Below, in pieces: positions 1 to 8,489 of a stretch of DNA of 64,000 nucleotides (position 1 is its first letter; each line of letters starts with the position of its first letter). The stretch is taken from assembly GCF_963583255.1 (NCBI RefSeq), contig NC_084808.1:13787201-13851200 (forward strand). The letters are read 5' to 3'. Made by a program: the position numbers and the translations under genes. A model generated the notes under the pieces. That model ran no database searches. It was given only the letters and a program-made list of their open reading frames with translations, and had not been told where the DNA came from. This stretch comes from Pyrus communis. Lineage: Eukaryota; Streptophyta; Magnoliopsida; Rosales; Rosaceae.

Positions 1-2
1 CT

Positions 3-3
<1 letters not shown>

Positions 4-44
<41 letters not shown>
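4..44. repeat. (AT)n microsatellite
   Basis: Uninterrupted alternating AT run at the window edge. The 900 bases that follow are AT-rich and show no coding exon on either strand that I can recognise. Confidence 0.9.
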
Positions 45-49
<5 letters not shown>

Positions 50-965
50 TACAAAACATTGGAGAAAATTTTGACCATGAGGCTTATTATGATATGGCTA
101 CGTTATTAGCCATATTTCCTTATAAATGTTATTGACTTTATATAACTGACCAAAACTTAATAAATTAGGTCACCCTGTGCATGTAGGTGGATACTCCATT
201 TATATAGGAAAAGCCAGGGTATCACATGGCTGGTCTTAGTTGGATTTTAGAACATTGTTAGAAACTTTTCAGCCCTGAACCAAAAGTTTATACATTTTAG
301 TTCTTAAAATTTTCCAAATAAATCATTAAAGGAATCAAAATGTTGTATGAGGTCGCCTCTAATTTTTCCAAATAATTAGTCTTTTTTCTGAAATTATGAA
401 GATAAAAAGCAAGAAAGTAAGCAAAATCCTGATCGAAAACAGTGAGATTTCTATACCACAGACACAGAACACTTAATAAGGTAAAAACCATCAAGGAAAA
501 ATACCAGTGAAGTTGTTGCTGCTTATGCAGTCAAGGTATCGTCTGAAAAAGAAAAAGAAAACGGATGGCAAGCAATTCCAAAACCAAAGGGACACTCGTC
601 AAAACCAAGCTATCTGTCAAAGTATCGTCTGAAAAAGTAGCGTGCTTCTCCAGTGCACAAAATTTAAATTTTCTTCCCATAATTTAAACTATAAACATCA
701 TCTTGATCTTTGGTTCTATGAAAGTGAAACAGAATATGATAAAACTATAAACATGTACCTAATGAAGCTATAAACAGAATATGATAAACATGTACCTAAT
801 GAAGCTAAAATCATCAGATCAGATACATTGCATTGACTTGACACAGGACTTAAATTGTAGAAATTACATCTGAAAATTATACATCACTGCCCAATTCTTT
901 TTTCTTGGTGAATGCAGTATTACCCTCAATTAAACTTAAACCAAACAAACTAAACTGGAATATAC

Positions 966-1227
966 CTGAAGAATATTGGATCACCAATAGCTTTTAGCAT
1001 CTCTAGGCGTTCCTGAAACTCTGAAGCAGTAGCATCTTCACCATCGGTGTAAAGCCACTCTTGCACCTAAGAAAAAGACAACAGGTTAAATGGAAAACTT
1101 AGGACAGAGATATGATGAAGCTGAATTTTGGGTTGAATAAAGAAATGTCTACCTCATCTAGCTTTCCAATAAAGGATTGGCGTTCCTCGCTAGTTGAAAT
1201 TTTTTCAAATTCCTCGGATGTTTCAAA
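966..1227 (-). pseudogene. Two internal exons of an HSP70-17 (HYOU1/ORP150-like) gene or gene fragment
   Basis: Two minus-strand exons, 1153-1227 and 966-1066, join in frame with AG acceptors and GT donors. They encode 58 residues including SEEFEKISTSEERQSF and VQEWLYTDGEDA, which I recognise from the C-terminal helical part of the ER-lumenal HSP110/GRP170-type chaperone HSP70-17. The family member is about 850-900 residues long; here the ATPase and peptide-binding regions are absent upstream (to the right), where only repeats are found. No following exon is visible down to position 1, so the gene either continues off the left edge across an intron of nearly 1 kb or is a captured fragment. 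The two exons themselves carry no stop or frameshift. Identity is from remembered family sequence; fragment status is inference. Confidence 0.65.
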
Positions 1228-1726
1228 CTGGTATACGAAAGAATTCACGGCATAATATACAAAACAAACTACATTAATAACTTTATCAAACAACAATTGC
1301 AAGGCATAATATCACGGAAAAGCATCGTACCTAATAAAAGAGAAATGCAGACTTGCTTTAATGGGTGAAGACAAATTCCGTGATGCATAAAACTATAAAC
1401 AGAATATGATAAAACTATAAACATGTACCTAATAAACATCATCTTGTACTTGTCATTGAAGGCATTTTAAGTTCATCAGCCGCCGGCCTGTTAAAAAGGT
1501 CCTTAATTAACACGGCATATGCATCCTTAATTAAAATCAGATTAATAAAAGCCAAATTCATGTTCATACACAAAACACACATACATCAACAAAATACTCA
1601 GAAATCAACTTGCAATTTGAGCCTAAACCCTAAATAACAAAAACCCATTGAAAATCAGAAACCCTTACCTTGATTTTGGGACTTGATTCGCGTCGGCTTC
1701 GAGATTTGCGTGAAGAGGAGAGAAAG

Positions 1727-2020
1727 AGATCTGGGGTCTACGGGAAAAGAAAGGGGACGGGATTTTGGGTTCAAGATTTGTGAAGAGGAAAGAGGGAGAT
1801 AAAGAGGGATGGTTCAAGATTTCTGGGTTATGTTCGAATAGAAGGAGGAGGGTTCAGTTGGGAGGAGAGAAGGAGATCTGGGGTCTACGGGAAAAGAAAG
1901 GGGACAGGATTCTGGGTTCAAGATTTGTGAAGAGGAAAGAGGGAGATAAAGAGGGATGGTTCAAGATTTCTGGCTTATGTTCGAATAGAAGGAGGAGGGT
2001 TCAGTTGGGTTAGGTTTGAA
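1727..2020. repeat. 147-bp direct tandem repeat, two copies
   Basis: A purine-rich block beginning CTGGGGTCTACGGG at 1731 repeats at 1878, a period of 147 bp, with few differences. A shorter degenerate third piece (GGGAGATAAAGAGGG) follows to about 2085. The 82-residue reading frame across it repeats itself and has no known domain, so it is not called a gene. Confidence 0.8.
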
Positions 2021-2149
2021 TAGAAGGAGGAGAGGGAGATAAAGAAGGGCTGTCATTTGGGTTCGAATTGAGGGAGATAAAGAGGGCAAAGTGGAAAATT
2101 TTGGAAAAATTGAAAAAAGCGCCTATTTTTCACTATTATACCGCCAAAA

Positions 2150-2245
2150 TTATCACACCTTGCGCGACGTAGGTATTTAATTCGACGTCGCGCAAAGTTA
2201 TTTTGCACGACGATCATACTAAGGCGTCACGCAAAGTATTTAATT
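2150..2245. repeat. Degenerate cluster of the CACTA subterminal motif
   Basis: Four imperfect copies of the motif TTGCGCGACG or its complement CGTCGCGCAA lie in under 100 bp, some mutated (GCACGACG, CGTCACGCAAA). The same motif fills the CACTA element at 4360-5108. No CACTA terminus is visible nearby, so this is probably a remnant of a related element. Confidence 0.55.
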
Positions 2246-2379
2246 GGAAAAAAAAAGTATTATGAAAATTACCGAAAATGTGACTTTCCTCCTTTCAAAT
2301 TCAAATTTTTTTAAACATAAAGCCCACAATAATATATTTTTCTAACAAAAACCCACAATAATTTTTTTTTTCATATATA

Positions 2380-3640
2380 TCAGTCAATCTCTTAAGTATT
2401 ATAAGTACGAAATAAATAAATAAATTAAAATCTACTTAGTAAATATATATACGGTTGAACTTCATAAGAAAAGCATCGTATGAAACTAGTTTCAAAGATC
2501 CAACCGTCAAACTTGTTTCTATATGCTTCGAGATCGCATCAGCCAAAAATCGCAAAAAATAAACATGCAGAGATCAAGTAACGGGACAAAACTTTTTGAC
2601 GATTATAAACGAAAAAGCACGATTTAACGGTTATTTTAACTCCAATTTTGATGATTTTTTACAGCTACACTCCTTGATCCTATATGAATACAATAAACAA
2701 ATTTGATCGTCAATTTAAAATGTTTACACAAGTGGATACCACAAAATCTTATGTTATACTTGATGAAAGTATAAATAAACTCTAAATGTTAGTGAATCTA
2801 ATGTTTTGATGTGATACGCATTGTACGAAACTAGTTTTAACGATCCAACCGTCAAAGTTGTTTGTATATGCTTCGAGATCGTGTACACCAAAAATTGCTA
2901 AAAACAAACATTCAGAGATCAAGTAACGAGACAAAACTTTTCGACGGTTATAAATGAAAAATCACGATTTAACGGTTATTTTAACTTTGATTTTGATGAT
3001 TTTTTACAGCTACACTCATTGACCTTATATAAATACAATGAATGAATTCGATCTTCAATTTAAAATATTTACACTAGTGGATACCACAAAATCTTATGTT
3101 ATACTTGATGAAAGTATAAATAAACTCTTAAGTGTTAGTGAATCTATCGTTTTGATGGGATATACAGCTTAGAAACTAATTTCAACGATCCAACCGTCAA
3201 ACTTGTTTATATATGCTTCAAGATCGCATACGCCAAATATTGCAAAAAACAAACATTCTGAGATCAAGTAATAAGACAAAACTTTTCGACGGTTATAAAC
3301 GAAAAATCACGATTTAACGGTTATTTTAACTCCGATTTTGATGATTTTTTACAGCTACACTCCTTGACCCTAAACAAATACAATGAATGAATTCGATCTT
3401 CTATTTAAAATATTTACACTAGTAGATACCACAAAATCTTATGTTATACTTGATGAAAGTGTAAATAAACTCTTAAGTGTTAGTGAATCTATCGTTTTGA
3501 TGTGATACACATCCTACGAAACTAATTTCAACGATCCAACCGTCAAACTTGTTTATATATGCTTCGAGATCGCATACGCCAAAAATTGCAAAAAACAAAC
3601 ATTCAAAGATCAAGTAACGAGACAAATATATGAACGTATA
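2380..3640 (+). repeat. Tandem array of ~345-bp units (about 3.5 copies)
   Basis: The landmark GATCCAACCGTCAAA recurs at 2497, 2842, 3187 and 3533, giving periods of 345, 345 and 346 bp. The rest of each unit aligns too, for example ACGATTTAACGGTTATTTTAA and GGATACCACAAAATCTTATG. The last unit is cut short near 3630. One unit in reverse orientation, with a similar TCTTAAGT flank, lies inside the hAT element at about 19404-19690. No unit encodes a protein. Confidence 0.9.
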
Positions 3641-4359
3641 CATAAATTAACAAATTGGAAATGGAAGTTTAAAAGATGAGTTAGTGTTTATATGTATCTC
3701 AACTCTCAATCATGAGGAAGTAGAACTATGTGCCTTATGGTTTACAATTGAGTATTATATGATTAGTTTGAAAATTTTCTAATTTATTCAGTTTATAATT
3801 GGCCATAAATAAATAGGAGTTTATAATGTGCGTAGAAATCACTTTCCAAAAATATAACGTATGCATAAGATTCTTGTAGCGCCTTTGGTTGCTAGAGTTC
3901 AAACTTCTCCAGTCGTCATATGTATTTGTCCAATGTTCAATCCGGGTTAAGCAATTATATTTGCATTCAAATTTAAATTCGTTGGTTTTGTCCAATCAAC
4001 TCTCATATCTTTTCCCACCACAACACTAACACTTGCAAATAGCAACATATATAGCAAAAATCAACAACAATGTTAGTTAGGTGATAATGTTTTAGCTCAA
4101 CTTTCTGTATGTAAGCTAAAGAAGCTTCTAAGCCACACACGATTGATAATATATAATGTTACATGTTTCCTCCTTAAATTCATTTTTTCAGCATTTTTAT
4201 TTAATATAAGAACACAATATTTGTATTAAGTTCATAGTTTTTATATGCATCAAATGAATGTCTATCTCATATACTATGACTACTTTCTGGTAGATAATTT
4301 CCTTAATTTTTGGTATTAACAGCATGGAAAGGATCCTAGAAATACTCATATGCTAAGAG
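3641..4359. other. Intergenic stretch without recognised features
   Basis: AT-rich DNA between the 345-bp array and the CACTA element. An 86-residue minus-strand frame (3735-3995) has no recognisable motif or codon bias, and I do not call it. Confidence 0.6.
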
Positions 4360-5108
4360 CACTAGTAGAAACAAGGTTAGTAACACAATATTTTTCAAAG
4401 CACATTTACTAGTTAAAGTATTGTTGGAACTACCTGGTGTATAGAGAAAAAGAAAATCAACAAGATAGTTATCTCCCTTGATTTTACAATTTCAATTTCG
4501 TAAATGAATCACATGAAGGATCTACATATTATTAATTCAGTTTACATCATGTTTAAGAACAAGGGAAGGATTGCAATCGAAAAAACATAAAGAATTAATA
4601 TCAATTCAAACCTGATCTGGTAGACGATTTTGAAGAGAGAGATGGAAGACGGAGGTAGCTGCTGCAACTGGGTTTGCAGTTTCTGCCTCCCAAACTAATC
4701 AAATGAAATAAAAAAAGTTGTTGACTTTGCGCGACGCAGGTGGGCATACGTCGCGCAAAGATGTTTTGCGCGACGCAGGTGGTCATACGTCGCGCAAAAC
4801 ATCTTTGCGCGACGTCTGCCCACTTGCGTCGCGCAAAGTCAACGAAAGAAGCGGTAAATCCTTTTTCGTTTGGCGCCAAAAGTTTGGCGACGAATGACGG
4901 CGTCGCGCAAAACTGCTTTGCGCGACGTATGTTCACCTATGTCGCGCAAAGGCGTTTTGAGCAACGCGTTCGTCGTCGCGCAAAGTGCCGTCGCGCAAAG
5001 TCTGTTTGCGCGACGTTTTGTGTTATACGTCGCGCAAACGGACTTTGCGCGACAAAATTTTCTCCGTCGCGCAAGATTCCGTCGCGCAAACATGTTTTTC
5101 TACTAGTG
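4360..5108. mobile_element. Non-autonomous CACTA (En/Spm) DNA transposon
   Basis: The element starts with CACTAGTAGAAA at 4360 and ends with its inverse complement TTTCTACTAGTG at 5108, a perfect 12-bp terminal inverted repeat of the CACTA superfamily. Between 4727 and 5095 there are about 16 copies, in both orientations, of TTTGCGCGACG / CGTCGCGCAAA. Dense subterminal repeats like these are where CACTA-encoded proteins bind. No transposase is present. The 3-bp flanks are GAG (left) and AGT (right), so a clean target-site duplication is not seen; only AG is shared. The part from 4360 to 4720 is unremarkable. Open frames across the repeats (up to 162 residues) merely translate the repeated motif. 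Confidence 0.85.
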
Positions 5109-5734
5109 AGTGTAAACGGGCATTTCGACATCTTTGCTGCTAAAAGAGATGCAACTAGATGTGCTAGAAACTGGTGCGCTTGGCGTGTGAAACAGGACGG
5201 CTTGTTTCTCTTCATTGAAAGCCCATAAGAGGTTAGAGTTGCAGTTTACATGGCCACACTGAGAAAAAAATTAAGTTGAGAAATAAAGTGGATCTTCTGA
5301 TTTTGTTATTTGGCTAAAATAAATCTTCCTACAAATAGATGAGTCGTTAGGCGTGTTACAAGATGTTAATGATTGATCAATACTTATTTTGAAAGGGTAA
5401 TATTATACACACATCCGTTTTTACCTCCACACATACCTTGTTAATATATATTCTTTGTTTTTCTTTAATTTATTCAATAATGACTGAAAATTGAGAGGAC
5501 TGCGATGTAAAAGGGGTGTATAGATAGCATCACCCATTTCGAAAAAAAAGAATCTATTTTTGACAAGGTCATCATATATGTCTTGAGATCTAGAAAATCA
5601 TTAGGAAGAAACATTTTATGTTCCTTATTCAGTTATTCCTTACCTCTATGTTACATAGACTGTGTGCTTTCTACGTTGTGGCATCCATAGATATCCCTCT
5701 AAGGCTATTTCGTAATGCATTTCAATGATCAATC
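5109..5734. other. Intergenic stretch without recognised features
   Basis: No coding, RNA or repeat signal could be supported here. Confidence 0.6.
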
Positions 5735-6180
5735 GAGAGTCATCTATACTTTAGAAGTTTGGGTATTTAGAAACCAATTTGCAACGACTGAAGACTAAAG
5801 AGGTCAAAATGACAGAAACGATCCCAGTTCAAATTGTTGAAATGATCAATTTTTATTATATCTTTGATTTCATCGATGTGTCTCTTATAGTTTAGAAGTT
5901 GGGATATTTAGAAACCAAATTTCAATGGCTGAAGACTAAAGAGGTCAAAATGTGGTTACATAAACGATCCAATTTCAAGTTGTTGAAATGATCAATTTTT
6001 AGTATGTCCTCGATTCATTGATGTGTCGCCTATACTTCATAAGGTGGGGTATATAGAAACCAATTTTAATTAATGAAGACTAAAGAGGTCAAAATGTGGT
6101 TACAGAAACGATTCAATTTCAAATTTTTGAAATGATCAATTTGTAGTGTGTTCTTGATATTTCACCGATGTGTCGTTAAT
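5735..6180. repeat. ~142-bp tandem repeat, three diverged copies
   Basis: The landmark GAAGACTAAAGAGGTCAAAATG starts near 5790, 5931 and 6075. Each is preceded by GGGTATTTAGAAACCAA-like and followed by GAAATGATCAATTTTTA-like sequence. Copies differ by substitutions and small indels. The next 110 bases are rich in TTGATATGT-like words and look like simple-sequence decay. Confidence 0.85.
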
Positions 6181-6691
6181 ATTTGATTGATATGTTGTTG
6201 TTATTTAATTGATATATGTCAATATTGGATCGACATGTCTTGTCTACTTGATTGATATGTTGTTGATATTTGATTTTGTGCCAAACTGAAATTTGATTTT
6301 AGATCGTTCAAACCAATTGCCCTCGCTTATATGCACGCCGGAAGTAACAAGAAAACATGACAACGGTCATTGACAGTTTAACATGTGGGTAAAAGGCCAT
6401 TGACCAAAAACCCCAACTATTGTCTGTTTTTCTTGTCTTTGCGATGGAAGACTACAGTTTCACAATCCTAAGACTCATGGATGAATCTATAGAATTACTT
6501 CAGATTTAAACTATAATTCTTATATAATATGATGAGTGTAAGCACTGAAGAACAATATAAATGGGAACCATGTCGATAGACTGAACAAATTATTCAAATG
6601 TGAACTTGTCACTTATTCTAAACGTTTCATGAGCGAGCACTTAAACGTAATGAAAGTATCATAAACGTCCCCTTATACAATTCTCCCCGCA

Positions 6692-7102
6692 TCACTGTCT
6701 GTTCCACTGATAGCAAATACCTTTAGGACCATACAAACAAGGGCCAGCTTGAAATATCGACCAAGTGCACTTGCTGCAATCATCCCTTTTGGCCTTAAAA
6801 ATGTCGAACCAATGAAACTCGTTCGACCAACTAAAGCCGCAAAAGAATAATGTCGATCCCCAAACATTGGTTTTGAAATTAAACTCATAGATGACATTAG
6901 GCTTGAGTACCTGTTCACCGAGGTCATTGTCACCCGACTTACAGTGGACTGTCAGGTTCTCGTTGCTTTCCAGAACATTGGTGATCTTGAGGGATACTTC
7001 TTTTGGAGCATCAAATATTGCAGCCTTAATTGTATTTGTGTTGAGGAGAATAACCATTAACAACATATGCGGAACAAGAACCTTTCTCAGAAAATGGCTC
7101 AT
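6692..7102 (-). CDS. Plant self-incompatibility S1 family protein (S-protein homologue)
   Basis: Single-exon gene of 136 aa from the chosen start. Residues 1-28 (MSHFLRKVLVPHMLL...) look like a signal peptide with a hydrophobic core. The rest has the S1 domain: a beta-rich stretch with LTVHCKSGDNDLG, the aromatic block WGSTLFFCGFSW, the FHWFDIFKAKRD strand and the terminal GICYQWN. Six cysteines follow the signal peptide, and NLT is a possible N-glycosylation site. S1-family proteins are small secreted proteins; the poppy founder is the stigma S determinant, while most homologues have no known role. An upstream in-frame ATG at 7183 would add 27 polar residues ahead of the signal peptide. It lies only about 20 bp below the TATA-like box, so the ATG at 7102 is preferred. 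Confidence 0.88.
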   Translation of the reverse strand: MSHFLRKVLVPHMLLMVILLNTNTIKAAIFDAPKEVSLKITNVLESNENLTVHCKSGDNDLGEQVLKPNVIYEFNFKTNVWGSTLFFCGFSWSNEFHWFDIFKAKRDDCSKCTWSIFQAGPCLYGPKGICYQWNRQ

Positions 7103-7133
7103 GTTTTTCAAGCAGGGTACGACAAGGTTTTTG

Positions 7134-7290
7134 TTTTGTTTGGGGGCCGGATTGCTAGGGTTGGAAGAGGGGATGCAATTCATGTGGTTACATGTCTCAA
7201 CATTTTTATAGTTAATTTACGAGTACAGTTTTAGGCTGCGTAAACCATTTATAGAAATTGAAATTCAATGAGATTTAATTGATTTTCATA
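7134..7290. repeat. Direct duplication, copy 1: 5' end and promoter of the S-protein homologue
   Basis: This block covers the far 5' end of the S-protein homologue, its TATA region and the upstream flank. It recurs in the same orientation at about 7935-8105, for example GAGGGGATGCAATTCATGTGG and CATTTATAGAAATTGAAAT. It marks a partial duplication of the gene start. Confidence 0.8.
7203..7210 (-). promoter_or_regulatory. TATA box of the S-protein homologue
   Basis: TATAAAAA on the minus strand. Transcription would start about 25-35 bp further on, near 7170-7180, which favours the ATG at 7102 over the one at 7183. Confidence 0.55.
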
Positions 7291-7934
7291 GGAACATTGT
7301 GAATACTGTAAATAATTAGAAATATTTTAACATTAGGAATATTGTGAATCTGGTGATTTGTGAAATATTAGGAATAAGAAGACTTTGGATTTGGTCCCTT
7401 AACGCTAATTAACATTCTTTGACTGAAACCTAAATAGTTTTGATTTTTTTATCAAAGTCCCTTAACTTTGTAAACCTCACCATATTCCTATTAATATGTA
7501 TTTCCATGTATTTGACAACTTTTTGAAAATAAAAATTTTAATTTTATGGCACATAAATTAGAAACGGCTAGCCAGTAAAAGAAATAAAAATTTCAAATTT
7601 TTTCTATTGAATAAATGGATAAGAAGCAATGTAACAATATAAGTTTGTAACTATAAATGTCAAAGCAATTTATCCATAATGTTCAAAATAATTGTAAATA
7701 ACATTTATGGTAATGTACCCAAAAATGAATATGGATTCATTCTATGACAACAAAAACGTGGGTACATAATATGAACAAAAAATATTGCACCCATTTATAT
7801 ACATGGGTAAAAAATACGAACAAATTCATAATATAAACAAAAATTATTACAATCACATAAAAATTTATCGGTACATAATGTAATAAAAAGATAGAAATGT
7901 TGTGAATTATTAGGAATATTGTGAATATTACAAG

Positions 7935-8105
7935 TATTGTTCTGTGGCCGGATAGCTAGGGGTTAGAAGAGGGGATGCAATTCATGTGGATACATGTCTC
8001 GTTATTTTTAAAATTAATTTACGGGTGATTTATTTTTCGGTTATAGTTTTAGGCGTATATCATTTATAGAAATTGAAATCCAATGAGATTTCAATTGATT
8101 TTGTG
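7935..8105. repeat. Direct duplication, copy 2: orphan promoter/5' end of an S-protein homologue
   Basis: Same orientation as copy 1 and clearly alignable, including GGCCGGATAGCTAGGG and GGATGCAATTCATGTGG. It has no coding region beyond the first codons: the expected S1 coding sequence to its left is replaced by AT-rich DNA (7291-7930) that I cannot assign. It is a truncated relic. Confidence 0.75.
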
Positions 8106-8334
8106 GAGTCCGATTTTTCTTACCCTCCACCCCTTGTATCGTTACACGTGTTTATTTAATTAATTACGGTTATATTATGAAAAAAAAAATTAAATGAACT
8201 AAAAAATAAAATTAAACATTTAACTGGTTTAGTAGAGGATATCAAAGCAATTTTGCGGTATATTCGTAGAAATGCTAATATTGTGTCTCATAGATTTGTC
8301 AAGTTGGCTTTATATTCAAATTTTTCTTTAATAA

Positions 8335-8480
8335 AGGATATTATCTACATTAGAGGGTGAAAGAGTGGGCTAAGTCTCACAATGACTAGCAATAATATGG
8401 TTCAAATTCCCCTTTAGCGAGAATCGAACCTAACATTAAAAGTGAAGATGAATACTACTAGACCGTAGTACTGAGTGACT
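8335..8480 (-). mobile_element. tRNA-derived SINE, copy 1
   Basis: Read on the minus strand, it starts near AGTACTACGGTCTAGTAGTATTC (box A-like) and carries GGTTCGATTCTC (box B, 8419-8430). It ends in TAGATAATAT about 145 bp on. The same layout recurs at 11351-11498 (plus) and 11683-11830 (minus). The RNA polymerase III box spacing and multiple copies fit a SINE. No A-tail is obvious. Confidence 0.7.
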
Positions 8481-8489
8481 TTGTATTCA

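Noticed and set aside
2380..3640. CRISPR-like array
   Set aside because: Units of 345 bp are contiguous tandem repeats without unique spacers, in a plant genome.
4360..5111. 3-bp target-site duplication for the CACTA element
   Set aside because: Flanks GAG and AGT do not match; only the termini support the call.
4740..5228. Open frames of up to 162 residues on both strands across the GCGCGACG repeats
   Set aside because: They translate the repeated motif (RRAK, CAT and ARR words) in every frame; stops are missing only because of the repeat.
6891..7211. 106-residue plus-strand frame
   Set aside because: Antisense to the S-protein homologue, without a domain.
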